From a virus, in the IMG/VR virus record IMGVR_UViG_3300047474_000053, positions 1-25,545 of that record: a DNA stretch of 25,545 nucleotides. One strand, written 5' to 3'. Below are positions 13,713-23,216 of this stretch, in pieces. A program made the position numbers and the translations under genes. The notes beneath the pieces are model-generated. The model made no database searches and was not told the origin of the DNA. It saw nothing but the letters and a program-made list of their open reading frames with translations. Numbering within the stretch: the stretch's first letter is position 1; the number at the start of each line of letters is the position of its first letter.

Positions 13713-16468
13713 TATACATTAACTCCTGTTTGGCTTACAGAACCTTGTCCTAATGCTTGTTGTAATGCTTGTGTTGCATCTGTAGTTACTTGTGTAACAT
13801 CTTGTTCTAAGCCTCTCTCTCTAAGTGTAGTTTGTGCTTTAGCAAAGTCATTAGTCTTAACCATTTCTTGCCACCAACCTTGTGTTTCATCTGCTGTCTG
13901 ACCCCAAACAGAAGTTGTTAAGTTTCTCCAAGGTCTTGCAATATCTTCATAAGTAAGTTCTGGGTTAGTGTAATTACTAAATGCAGCAAGTCTTGATTGT
14001 TTTAATGAACTAACCAGAGCATCTTCATAGTCTGGGTCATCTCTTAACTTACCTGCTATCTCTGCTCTCTCGTTGTCTGTTAACTTACCAAGAGAAGGTC
14101 CTAACCATCTGTTATAAAGTTCTGTTACTTCTCTTTCTCTCTCTGTAGTTCTATCTACACCTGTCAATGCAGTAGAAGATAAATAATTTTCTAAAGATTC
14201 ATCTCTTTTGCCTTCTGCATATGGATCAGCAAATAATGATATTTGTTCTGTTGTATAAGTCTGTGACCAATCACCTGTAACAAATTTACTAGACATCCAA
14301 TTTACTAAAGCCTCTGGTGCATTAGATACACCTGCTGCTTGTAACGAGTTAGCTACTGCTATTTGACCATCTGTAATTGTTTGTGTAGCTGTTGCTGGAT
14401 CAGCATAATAAGTTCTTAACCAATCTCTTTGACTTTGATTATTTGTTTGATACCAGTTAGTTGTTTGTAATTCAAAATCTTCTATATCTCTACCTTCTAC
14501 AGCAGCTTCTGCTATTAATGAAATCATTTCTGGGTCTGTAATCCAAGGTGCTACTTGTGACTGTTCAGTTATTCTTTCAACGAAACTTGCAAAAGGAGTT
14601 TCTACTAAACTGGAAAGTTGATCAGTATTTCCTGTGACTATTGCTACAGAATCAAAAAACGCTTTATTAACTATAGCATTAGGTTGTGGTGCTGTTTCTC
14701 CTTTTGTTAGTAATCCAGCACTAAACAAATCATTATCAGGAATATCGTAAGCTAAATACATAGTGTTTCCTTCATAGGCTTCACCATTAGCTCCTGGTAC
14801 TTCATAAACTATGTAATTAACACCTTCTACATTCCAAAGAAAAGCATTGTCTGGAATATTATTAAATGTAGTAAAAGCTGGATTTGTCATTTGTCCACTT
14901 GCTTGACTTGCCAATCCTGTGCCTGTGACAACTCCACCACCTGTAGTAGGTGTTTCTATTACTACTTCTCCCTCATCAGTAGGTATTGTTTCAGGCGAAG
15001 TTGGAGTTATCTTTTTAATCTCTGTAGCAGTAGTAGTTTCTTGTGGTGTTAAAGTTTTAAGAATAACCGATTCACCAGTAGATGAGTTTTCTTTTACTAA
15101 ATTACCTGATTGATCTATAGCTAAATCAACAAAAAAACCTGGTGCTTCATCAAAGTTACTTACATCAAGTGTTTTTGTAAATCCAGCTAATGTTGCGTAA
15201 TATTCATCTGTTGGATTTCTTACAATAGATGATTCACCTTTAGCATTAGTTTTTACTTTAGGATATTGTTCTTGTTCTACTGTTTCAGGACCTGCTGTTG
15301 GTACTGATAAACTTTCTTCAACCTCTGGTAAATCGTGTCCAATTATCTCATAATCTTCATAAGTTTTTTGTTCAGATAAAAAATTGATTATTCCAGCAGC
15401 TAATTCATCTCTAATAAGTTCAGGTTTTTTTCCTGCTTGTGCTTCTTGATAAGTAGGTTTAGTAGAATATTCTCTAATATCTATACCTAATTCATTAGCT
15501 AAACCTTTTAATCCTATTTCATCTAATTTATCTATGTCATTAGGTCTTATTACACCTACATTAGAAAATATACTTTCTATATTAGGACTTTTATTTTTTA
15601 ACTCCTCTATTAAGTTTTTATCTAAGTAATCATTAAAACTTGATTCCCACCTATTTAATGATGTTGGATTAATAATACTTTTATCTACAGGTTTTCCATC
15701 ACCAAATTCAGGAAGTACAGGTCTGCCTTGTTTATCAACTATAGATATAGACCTACCAGTTTTTGTGTTATACCATCTAGGTTCTTTTGCACTTTCTGCT
15801 CCTCTTAATATATCTTCATCACTGTAAACAGAAAAACCTTCTCTATCAATCATTACCCATTCACCAGCTATATCTTTTGAAGTTGGCTCATCTAATCCTG
15901 TTATTTCTTGATCTCCTGTAAGTGATTTAACAACAGCAGTAGGTGGAAAAAATACTGTAGTAAATAAATCTACTGCTTCTGCAACTTTTTCTTTATTTAC
16001 TCTAGTTTCTCTTTCAACAGGTGCTGATACAACAGTTGTTGACTTTTTGTACTTATCTACATTTAAAATTAAATCGTATTTATCTGAAAGACCTACAGCT
16101 TCAGAGTATGTTCGTGAACTAGCTATTGCATCTTTTGCAGCAGCAATAGTTATAGGTCCAATAATTCCATCTGCTGTAACTCCTAAACTTCTTTGTAACT
16201 CTTTAATCTTGTCGGAAGGGAGAGCTTGACCTTGTGGTTGCATTGGTGCAGTAGATGTACTTGGTTGTTCAACTACTGGATCAGGTTGTGGAGTAGGTTG
16301 TGGAGTAGGAGGTCTTTCTCCTATTCTTTCAAAAAATTTATTATTTAAATCATTAGCAGTATTTTGTGCTGCTTGTTCAGACATACCTGATTCATAATCT
16401 TTTTGTCCAGGACTAACTGGCTCAAATTTATATCTACCTGGAGAACCTACAACTAAATATTTTATCAT
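13712..16468 (-). CDS. Large virion protein with peptidoglycan-binding repeat
   Basis: A 918-aa protein. After a 50-residue head and a Pro/Gln linker (~52-80, PPTPQPTPQPDP), residues ~84-118 form a PG_binding_1 repeat: KIKELQRSLGVTADGIIGPITIAAAKDA, with the DGIIGP turn typical of the family. The rest is not assigned. A Thr/Pro/Gly-rich hinge lies near residue 500, and the C-terminal part has TTNWYQTNNQSQRDWL, YYADPATATQ and ELTYEDIARPWRNLTTS, which I associate with long proteins of actinobacterial phages. Its ATG overlaps the transglycosylase stop (ATGA), so wall binding and wall cutting are encoded by adjacent coupled genes. It probably acts in the virion during genome entry. No membrane segment is evident. 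Confidence 0.7.
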   Translation of the reverse strand: MIKYLVVGSPGRYKFEPVSPGQKDYESGMSEQAAQNTANDLNNKFFERIGERPPTPQPTPQPDPVVEQPSTSTAPMQPQGQALPSDKIKELQRSLGVTADGIIGPITIAAAKDAIASSRTYSEAVGLSDKYDLILNVDKYKKSTTVVSAPVERETRVNKEKVAEAVDLFTTVFFPPTAVVKSLTGDQEITGLDEPTSKDIAGEWVMIDREGFSVYSDEDILRGAESAKEPRWYNTKTGRSISIVDKQGRPVLPEFGDGKPVDKSIINPTSLNRWESSFNDYLDKNLIEELKNKSPNIESIFSNVGVIRPNDIDKLDEIGLKGLANELGIDIREYSTKPTYQEAQAGKKPELIRDELAAGIINFLSEQKTYEDYEIIGHDLPEVEESLSVPTAGPETVEQEQYPKVKTNAKGESSIVRNPTDEYYATLAGFTKTLDVSNFDEAPGFFVDLAIDQSGNLVKENSSTGESVILKTLTPQETTTATEIKKITPTSPETIPTDEGEVVIETPTTGGGVVTGTGLASQASGQMTNPAFTTFNNIPDNAFLWNVEGVNYIVYEVPGANGEAYEGNTMYLAYDIPDNDLFSAGLLTKGETAPQPNAIVNKAFFDSVAIVTGNTDQLSSLVETPFASFVERITEQSQVAPWITDPEMISLIAEAAVEGRDIEDFELQTTNWYQTNNQSQRDWLRTYYADPATATQTITDGQIAVANSLQAAGVSNAPEALVNWMSSKFVTGDWSQTYTTEQISLFADPYAEGKRDESLENYLSSTALTGVDRTTEREREVTELYNRWLGPSLGKLTDNERAEIAGKLRDDPDYEDALVSSLKQSRLAAFSNYTNPELTYEDIARPWRNLTTSVWGQTADETQGWWQEMVKTNDFAKAQTTLRERGLEQDVTQVTTDATQALQQALGQGSVSQTGVNV

Positions 16469-17199
16469 TGTATTTCTCCACGCCTTACTTGTGTTTGTGC
16501 TACTGTATCAGCGAAATCTCCTGCTTCTGCTGGAACTTGTGATTCAAAACTTGGTCGCATACCACCAGCATTAGCTTTAGTCATAGCATCTAATATCTGT
16601 GCAGCAAAGACTTCTTGACTTTGTTTTTGTTTACCAAGTGGTGTCATTGTATTTGAACTTTCACCTACTTGTGGTAAAGGTCTACTAGGACCTTTAGGTT
16701 CTCCTCTGTACAACATATCATTATTTGTAGGAACTTCTATATTCATTAATTCTTCTGAAACCAAATTGTTCATAGAATCAACATACTCTCTTACTGATAA
16801 GCCTTGATTGTCTGATTCATTAAAATTAATTGTTCCCTCTTCCACAAGAGTATTAGCTTTACCAGGACCTGCAAACCAAGCTACAGATACTGCATCCCAA
16901 GAATTGTATTTATTGAAGTATTCTTGTACTTTAAATTTAGCAACTGTATCTTGTGCAACTGGATCGTGCCAATCTGCACCCTCAACTCCAGCTTGTTTAG
17001 CCCATTTATCCCAATTAATATCTAAGATGCCGTATGCACCTAAACCTTGTACTCGTATTGGTTTACCTGTTGCCAGATCCTCAATAATAGAAACTGCGTG
17101 TAATACTTGATAATTACCAGAACTTTCTCTTTGTCTTAAAGCAGATAAATACATATCTATTATTGCTGGGTTACTATCCATAGTTAAATCTTTTTCCAT
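16465..17199 (-). CDS. Virion-associated lytic transglycosylase (SLT-like)
   Basis: I take the ATG at 17199 (244 aa). It follows the upstream TAG by four bases, with CAAGGTAG as ribosome-binding site. The catalytic domain spans residues ~12-125: YLSALRQRESSGNYQ with the presumed acid Glu25, a GKPIRVQGLGAYGILDINW segment (GAYGI), DPVAQDTVAKFKVQEYF, and WDAVSVAWFAGPGKA. These match the lysozyme-like fold of phage soluble lytic transglycosylases, which cut the glycan between MurNAc and GlcNAc. The remaining ~120 residues are low in motifs and Gln/Ser-rich. It presumably opens the wall locally during infection, since it is embedded in the virion module far from the lysis genes. A GTG at 17262 could add a hydrophobic 21-residue leader. 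Confidence 0.85.
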   Translation of the reverse strand: MEKDLTMDSNPAIIDMYLSALRQRESSGNYQVLHAVSIIEDLATGKPIRVQGLGAYGILDINWDKWAKQAGVEGADWHDPVAQDTVAKFKVQEYFNKYNSWDAVSVAWFAGPGKANTLVEEGTINFNESDNQGLSVREYVDSMNNLVSEELMNIEVPTNNDMLYRGEPKGPSRPLPQVGESSNTMTPLGKQKQSQEVFAAQILDAMTKANAGGMRPSFESQVPAEAGDFADTVAQTQVRRGEIQ

Positions 17200-17203
17200 A
17201 ATA

Positions 17204-18190
17204 CTACCTTGGACCACCTGTGATAGCATTAGTAATGATACGATTAGTGGCTTGAATATCACGATTTCTTCCTAACCTTTCTTGTTCTTTTTGTGTAACT
17301 CTATCAAATACATCTTTCATTCTAGCACTAGGGTCTATGTCTGTTACTCCTGGTTCTACTACAGGTTGTATGTGATTACCATAATCCTCTAACTCTCCAG
17401 CTGTTGCCATAATATCTGTTGGTTGTTGTGCAAAATCAACATCTTGTTGATAAGCAGCTTGTGCCTCTGTCAGATAGGTATTAGCTAATAACTTTAATTC
17501 ATAAGGTTTTGGTTTTCTACCTAACTCTGCTTCAAATAAATTCTTAACACTGTTAGACACTGCTTTATAGTCAGGTGGTAAATATGCTTGTACTTTAGTT
17601 GGCTCTTGTATTGGATTATCAAGATACACTTGCATAAGTGTTTCCCATCCTTGTTCAGCTTTACCTTCACCATTTTGATTAGCTTGGCTCATAAGGTCAA
17701 ACATAGCCTCTTTGTCATATCTTCCCCAAACACCAGGTCTAAATGGTCTATTTACTTTTACACCTAGTAAACCTGCATTAATTAAGTTAGCTTGTATCTC
17801 TCTAATCTCTTCAGGAGTAGATGCTTCAAATACATTCTGATCCCCATTGACATAAAAGTTTTCTCCATAAGCACCGATAGTTGTTACTTCTCCACCACGA
17901 TTGACAACTGTGTTTGCATCAACACCAAGATAATTGCTTGTGTCACCTTGTAGTGCAAGAGTTAAAGCATTTTGTAAATTTTCTTGTTCATCAACTGGTT
18001 TATTTAGACTCCACTCAACTAAATAATCTGTCCAACCAAGGTTCCTTGCTACCTGCATAGCATCAGCTGTATCTTTAGAACCTTGTAATAATGCTATTTG
18101 TTCTTCGGTAGGAGTGATAGGGTTAGAACCAGCTAAAGGTTGTTTAACTAATGCTAATATTTCTGATATAAATTGTTCTTTTTCTGTCAT
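17204..18190 (-). CDS. Virion protein of the putative ejection module, unknown function
   Basis: A 328-aa protein that starts within the stop of the 1544-aa gene (ATGA overlap). It is acidic and Gln/Asn-rich. Residues ~1-70 are helical (EKEQFISEILALVKQPLAG, then ALLQGSKDTADAMQVARNLG). A central part carries TTIGAYGENFYVNGDQNVFE and PFRPGVWGRYDKEAMFDLM, reminiscent of a peptidoglycan-binding fold (a helix, then GVWGRYDKEA near residue 152) but too divergent to call. The rest is helical with LGRKPKPYELKLLANTYL and a basic tail. No membrane segment or catalytic motif is visible. Position between the giant protein and the transglycosylase suggests it belongs to the same particle component. Confidence 0.6.
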   Translation of the reverse strand: MTEKEQFISEILALVKQPLAGSNPITPTEEQIALLQGSKDTADAMQVARNLGWTDYLVEWSLNKPVDEQENLQNALTLALQGDTSNYLGVDANTVVNRGGEVTTIGAYGENFYVNGDQNVFEASTPEEIREIQANLINAGLLGVKVNRPFRPGVWGRYDKEAMFDLMSQANQNGEGKAEQGWETLMQVYLDNPIQEPTKVQAYLPPDYKAVSNSVKNLFEAELGRKPKPYELKLLANTYLTEAQAAYQQDVDFAQQPTDIMATAGELEDYGNHIQPVVEPGVTDIDPSARMKDVFDRVTQKEQERLGRNRDIQATNRIITNAITGGPR

Positions 18191-21100
18191 ATTCCTAATC
18201 CTAATTGTACTAGCAAATCATCTTCATATTCAGGTTCTATTTCTCTTGATAACAGAGTATCAAACATAGGTCCAAATTGTGGTGTTTCCTTTATTATTTT
18301 AGTCGCTTCATTCCTAAGTGCTGACCTTACACCTGCGTAATCTTTACCAGTTTTCCATATAGTTTCTGACTTACCAGCAGCAACAAAGCTATCAATAACA
18401 GTTTGTCTTACAGCTAAGTATTTCTTAGTAGCTGAAACTGTTTCAAAATCTTGTAGATCTGGGTCATTGACCATTTTAATTAACTGATTTATTTGCATTT
18501 CAATAGTTGGTTTATTAGGTGAACCTACAATACCAGGTTGTCCATAACCCCAATATCTTTGTTCAAGTTCTTTTTTCTTTGCATCTCTTAATGCTTTTGC
18601 ACCTGCTGTATTGTTACCCATAATACCAATAGTTCTTTCATACTGCTCTAATGCAACTGATCCTAATAGTTTATTCTTAGCTGTAGCCCATTGTTCAGGT
18701 GTTCTATATTCTCTTTTACCTTCTAATAATGACCTCTTGTAAGCATCATACGAAAACTCTGAATAAACAGGAGGTGGTTCTAAATACCAAGCAACTAGAG
18801 GATACTTGTCATAGATTTCCATATTGTCTTTCATCCAGTTAGCACCATCAACAGTAGAAGGATATTTTTCTATAGATACTGTTTTAGCAACTGTTAGAGG
18901 TAATGGGTTTATACCAAATATTTCAACAAACTTATCTGTGGCTAAAGCATCATCATAGTTAACAGATTGTTTAATTGTTCTGTATTCATCAGCTAATGTT
19001 TCAAACATAAAGTAATCAGTGTTCTTATCTGTAATTTCAAATATAGGTGATGAAGCACCAGCAGGTCCAAGCACTTGTGATACTGCTCTAAACAAGAATA
19101 ATACTTTTGCACCTTCTACTGCTTTTTGCATACCTTCTTTAGCTTTTTCTTCTGTACTATCATCAATCTGACCTGAATACAGTAATGCTTTGTATGTGTC
19201 TATAACTGTGTTACCAAAAGCACCTTGTGCATTTTCTCCTTGATTAAATATTAATTTAATAAATTTATCTGCCCAAGCTGGTTTTAATCCTAATGCTTTA
19301 GTCCACTCATCTTTGTTTTGATAATCAAATGGAGGAAACTCACCGAATAATACTTTGTTTACTAAACCCTCTTCTGGAAAGTTTCTAAACATAAATGCAG
19401 CAGGGATCTGGACTACAGGTCCAAAACCTGGTAGCAATCCAGCAGCAATGTTTATACTCTCTGCATAGACAGGCATATTAACCCTGACATCTTGATTAGA
19501 TGTTGCATCTTTAAACATCCAATCTTGTATCAATCCTGTACCTGGATAGTTAAATACGACTTGTCCATTAATAGGGTTTTTATAAAATATACCTTTACCT
19601 GTTGGTCCAAAGGTATCATTCTCTTGTGATGCACCATCCCAAATAGTTCCTGTTCTTGCAGCAACTTGTGGATTAGCTTTCATAATACCTATCCAAGTTG
19701 TGAGTACTTCTTGATACGCATTACCAAATGGGAACAACCAACGACTTGTTTCCCAAAATCTTCTTTGTTCTGTTATGTCATATAGTAATTTTTTAGTTGT
19801 ATCTACACCATAACCCTTAGCCATTATTTCTATAAGTTCTGCATCAGCAATACCATCTTTAGCTGCTGGTATATTTTCCATTCTCTTAATAGTTTTTTTA
19901 TTTAAGTTTGCTTTTTTAGCACCAGCAATTATTTTGTCTTTTACCTCTTGTGTACTAATAGCAATTAAATCTTCTGACTTTTTCCAATAAGATGCTTTAA
20001 ATACTGGAATACGAGATAGTGCATTAGTTGGTTGTGTCATAAACCACTTAAAACCATTTTCTGTAATCGTATCGTAAAACTTTTTTTTCTCTGTTGTCGG
20101 TGGCACTTTCCAATCTACATTATCAGGTAGTACACCATCTCCACCAAATTTCTCTATATACTTATTAAAAATATTTTTTTCATAAGCATCTACTTTTTTT
20201 TGTAACGCTTTAGCTTCTTTTTCTCCAAGCATATTTTTTTCTAATAATTCTAAATCAGATTGTTTAGCTCCTATGTTTCTTGCTGTATCTAAATTAATTG
20301 TTTTACCATCAGCAGTTGTAAATTTGCCAGATATAACAACATTGTATAGATCAGGATTTATTGTCTTACCATCAGCAGATAAGAAACCTTTAAGGTTGTT
20401 TCTCATACCTTCAATAAATAAATTGACTGCTTCATCATACTCTTGTTTAGTTAAGCCACTTGATCCATCAAGTAACTTAAACATATTGCTATTACCTGCT
20501 GTCAAGTTAAGCATTGCTTCTCTAAATTCATTACCTGGAGTTTTTAAATCAATAGCAAGTTTTGCAAAGCCACCTGATACATCATCTGATAATTCTATAC
20601 CTGCAACTTTTTTTGTTATAGTATCTGTTCTAAGAAGGTTTATCATTCTCCATTGTCCTTCTTGCCAACCTTCTAAGTTTCTTAATTTATTAGCCGATAT
20701 ATACTTTAACTTGTTATCAAGAACTATTCTTTGTCCTTTAGTTACTTGTTTAGCTACATCTCCTGTAGATGATTCAGAAATACCTAATTTAAAAGCAGTT
20801 GTATCTAACCAACCTTCTTTTGCATAACTTCCTCTTACACCAATATTGTCATCAAAAATTCTAGCAAGTAGTCCAATAGGATGATCTAATGCTCCTAATG
20901 CACCATTCGCTACAGCTCTTAGTTGTTCTTCGGCTATAACTCTTACTGTCCAAGCTGGTCTTAATAGAACTAAAGGTTTAAATAATTGACTTACATAAAA
21001 ATCAATTCCATTACCTACACCTGATTCACCAACAATTCCTAACAAATCTCTATAACGACCATTGAAACTTGAATCTAGTTTGTTTACAAGTTTTATAACT

Positions 21101-22821
21101 TGACTAGGATTTTGTAATTTAAGGTCTTGTGTAAGTGCTGATTCTAATACATTGTTTTTAAAAAAAGTTTTAGACACTTCATCAATTTGATTGTCAGTTA
21201 AATTTTGAAATTCTTTATTACCTTTATCTCTTTGTTTTTTCCAAAACTGCCCAAATTGATCGGCTACACCACCAAATCTATTTAGTTCTGGTAAATTAGT
21301 TGCTGTATCAGATTGTTCTTTTAAAACTCTTTGTAAAACTGTAAACACATTATCAACAAGTTCATCATTTTTACTTGTAAGTTTTCCTGCTGTTTCTAGT
21401 TTGTTTTTGTATATAACTCGTAAATCTGAAAAATCATCTACTACTTGATTGATAATTGCTGCACCTCTACGAGCAGGATTTTTAGTTTCTAGTTTATCAA
21501 TTTCTGTAATCATATCTTTTACTCTTTGACTACGATTAGTTGTTGTTCCTGCTGGATCAAGAAGTTTAAGAAACTTAGTATATTCAACAATTAAGTTATC
21601 TGGATTGTTAGCACTAAGTTTTGTTTGATACTGTGGACCAAAGTAATCATCAATAGCTCTTCTAAAAGTTCCTACTTTTTGTACTTTAGGCACCATACCT
21701 TCTGTACCAATAGCTAACACTCTTGGTGTCAGTATATTTTTAACTGCTGCTATTGCTGCTTGTTCATCTAGTCCATCAGCCAAACTAAATAATTCTGTAG
21801 TAAATTTAGTAAACTCATCACTCAATGCTTCGTTTTTAATAACAAATTGATTAACTAAATTAAAGTTTGACTTTAATAATATTTCATCAGGTTTATCTTT
21901 GTTTTCATAAATAAATTTTGCTAACTCATCTCCAAGTTTGCCATCAATAGCTTCTTTAGCAGATGTCTTACTAAAAGATTTTCTCATAAAACCATTTAGT
22001 AAACCAAGACTATCAGCACCTTCATCAGTAAGAGTAAGCATACTTTTACCTGCTCTAACTCCCTTAACAGCTTTACCAGCCCAAAAGGTAGGGTCAAGTA
22101 AGTTAAGACCTAAGTCAACTAAACCTGTAAAGAAATCATAAGCTCTATCTTCAGGACCTGCAATAAACTCTAAAGGTTTAAACAACACACGACCTGGAGT
22201 CATATGTGGACTTTTACCTCTAGCAATTAATGCAGCTGCTCTGTCACCATCAAACTGTGCAACTTTCTCTTGTTCAAATACCTGATCAAAGACATTAACT
22301 CCTAAAGAAGAAGCAGCTAGTTGTCTAGCTCGGATAGGGTCTGCACCTTTATCAATTAAATCTTTGTATGTCTGTGTTTTTTCTGGATCAGTAGATTGAA
22401 ACAAGGCAGTACCTAAATCAACTTTTTGTCCTTTTTCTTTAGCCTCTCTCCAATATGCAAATGGTTCTATCTGTGCTTTTTTATACGCTTCAGAAAATGT
22501 TGCACCTTGTTGTACTAAACCAATAGTTCTTATAGGTTCTGCTATTACATTTTCATAAAGAGAACGAACACCTAGTAGTCCACCTTTGACTGCTAATTCG
22601 GAAAAACCACCTGTATCAGGGTTGACATTAAATTGTTCAAAGACTGCATTTTTAATTGCACCATATGTTTTCTCCTTAGCTTTACTAAAGAAATCTGTAA
22701 GACCTTCTACAAAAGAATCATCTGATTGTGTTTTAGTTGCCTGTACCATAACTGATGCAGGTATGTTTGCACTCTGTTGGTTTATAGAACTAAGTCTGTT
22801 TGCCTCATCTGGAGTTACCAT
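18187..22821 (-). CDS. Giant virion protein, probable internal/ejection protein (1544 aa)
   Basis: The largest gene in the window. It begins 8 residues after the small 131-aa gene's last codons, by TAATG overlap. It is mostly helical and Lys/Asp/Asn-rich, with no Cys-based or nuclease motif that I recognise. Notable segments are GGLLGVRSLYENVIAEPIRT near the start, LFKPLVLLRPAWTVRVIAEE near residue 612, and WLFPFGNAYQEVLTTW near residue 1025. The last two are conserved-looking, partly hydrophobic patches that could contact membrane. The C-terminus is helical, ending LLVQLGLGI. Proteins of this size between portal and scaffold are, in podovirus logic, core/ejection proteins that leave the capsid with the DNA. 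I have no enzymatic evidence; a virion RNA polymerase or protease role is not supported by visible motifs. Confidence 0.6.
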   Translation of the reverse strand: MVTPDEANRLSSINQQSANIPASVMVQATKTQSDDSFVEGLTDFFSKAKEKTYGAIKNAVFEQFNVNPDTGGFSELAVKGGLLGVRSLYENVIAEPIRTIGLVQQGATFSEAYKKAQIEPFAYWREAKEKGQKVDLGTALFQSTDPEKTQTYKDLIDKGADPIRARQLAASSLGVNVFDQVFEQEKVAQFDGDRAAALIARGKSPHMTPGRVLFKPLEFIAGPEDRAYDFFTGLVDLGLNLLDPTFWAGKAVKGVRAGKSMLTLTDEGADSLGLLNGFMRKSFSKTSAKEAIDGKLGDELAKFIYENKDKPDEILLKSNFNLVNQFVIKNEALSDEFTKFTTELFSLADGLDEQAAIAAVKNILTPRVLAIGTEGMVPKVQKVGTFRRAIDDYFGPQYQTKLSANNPDNLIVEYTKFLKLLDPAGTTTNRSQRVKDMITEIDKLETKNPARRGAAIINQVVDDFSDLRVIYKNKLETAGKLTSKNDELVDNVFTVLQRVLKEQSDTATNLPELNRFGGVADQFGQFWKKQRDKGNKEFQNLTDNQIDEVSKTFFKNNVLESALTQDLKLQNPSQVIKLVNKLDSSFNGRYRDLLGIVGESGVGNGIDFYVSQLFKPLVLLRPAWTVRVIAEEQLRAVANGALGALDHPIGLLARIFDDNIGVRGSYAKEGWLDTTAFKLGISESSTGDVAKQVTKGQRIVLDNKLKYISANKLRNLEGWQEGQWRMINLLRTDTITKKVAGIELSDDVSGGFAKLAIDLKTPGNEFREAMLNLTAGNSNMFKLLDGSSGLTKQEYDEAVNLFIEGMRNNLKGFLSADGKTINPDLYNVVISGKFTTADGKTINLDTARNIGAKQSDLELLEKNMLGEKEAKALQKKVDAYEKNIFNKYIEKFGGDGVLPDNVDWKVPPTTEKKKFYDTITENGFKWFMTQPTNALSRIPVFKASYWKKSEDLIAISTQEVKDKIIAGAKKANLNKKTIKRMENIPAAKDGIADAELIEIMAKGYGVDTTKKLLYDITEQRRFWETSRWLFPFGNAYQEVLTTWIGIMKANPQVAARTGTIWDGASQENDTFGPTGKGIFYKNPINGQVVFNYPGTGLIQDWMFKDATSNQDVRVNMPVYAESINIAAGLLPGFGPVVQIPAAFMFRNFPEEGLVNKVLFGEFPPFDYQNKDEWTKALGLKPAWADKFIKLIFNQGENAQGAFGNTVIDTYKALLYSGQIDDSTEEKAKEGMQKAVEGAKVLFLFRAVSQVLGPAGASSPIFEITDKNTDYFMFETLADEYRTIKQSVNYDDALATDKFVEIFGINPLPLTVAKTVSIEKYPSTVDGANWMKDNMEIYDKYPLVAWYLEPPPVYSEFSYDAYKRSLLEGKREYRTPEQWATAKNKLLGSVALEQYERTIGIMGNNTAGAKALRDAKKKELEQRYWGYGQPGIVGSPNKPTIEMQINQLIKMVNDPDLQDFETVSATKKYLAVRQTVIDSFVAAGKSETIWKTGKDYAGVRSALRNEATKIIKETPQFGPMFDTLLSREIEPEYEDDLLVQLGLGI

Positions 22822-23216
22822 TATAAGAACTCTAGTAAACTGTCATCACCTGTTTCTAGCCAACTGTCATAAACAAAGTTTCTAATCTCTTCGGCTTGTA
22901 ATACTTGATTTGTTGCTGGAGGATTAATACCAGGACCGAAATCTAATCCTGATGTAACAGGCTCACTTGGTCTTTGAGTTCCTGCAAACACATCCATTTG
23001 TGGCATTGCTTGTCTAGGAGCTTGTGGCTGTGGTAAATCACTTGTTTTAGGTAATCCACCTGTAGCAGCAACTTGTTCTTTTATTTCTTTACCTTCACCA
23101 AAAGTAGTACCAGCAGTTAAACCTGCAACCATACCACCTGGATTTCTTCCTGTTGAATAAGAAGAACCATTAAAATTATTTTTATTTAATCCTTTGTTAC
23201 TCGGTGATCTCGCCAT
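22821..23216 (-). CDS. Small Gly/Pro/Gln-rich virion protein
   Basis: I place the start at the ATG at 23216 (131 aa), because GAGG stands six bases upstream and the protein then begins MARSPSNKGLNKN. A frame from 23237 would add MKKKRMK. It starts inside the preceding acidic gene with 20 bases shared. The sequence is disordered-looking and rich in Gly, Pro, Asn and Gln (SSYSTGRNPGGMVAGLTAGT, then PQPQAPRQAMPQMDVF), and only the last ~25 residues look structured (EEIRNFVYDSWLETGDDSLL). I do not recognise it. The C-terminal helix resembles a docking peptide. Position just after the portal and before the giant protein suggests a portal- or core-associated role. Confidence 0.55.
   Translation of the reverse strand: MARSPSNKGLNKNNFNGSSYSTGRNPGGMVAGLTAGTTFGEGKEIKEQVAATGGLPKTSDLPQPQAPRQAMPQMDVFAGTQRPSEPVTSGLDFGPGINPPATNQVLQAEEIRNFVYDSWLETGDDSLLEFL

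Noticed and set aside
18187-22821. Virion RNA polymerase as in N4-like phages
   Set aside because: The protein is less than half the usual size and no polymerase motifs are visible.
12885-22821. Tape-measure protein of a long-tailed phage
   Set aside because: The long proteins lie before scaffold and capsid, and no tail tube, chaperone frameshift pair or distal tail genes accompany them; some doubt remains because the transglycosylase domain also occurs in tape measures.
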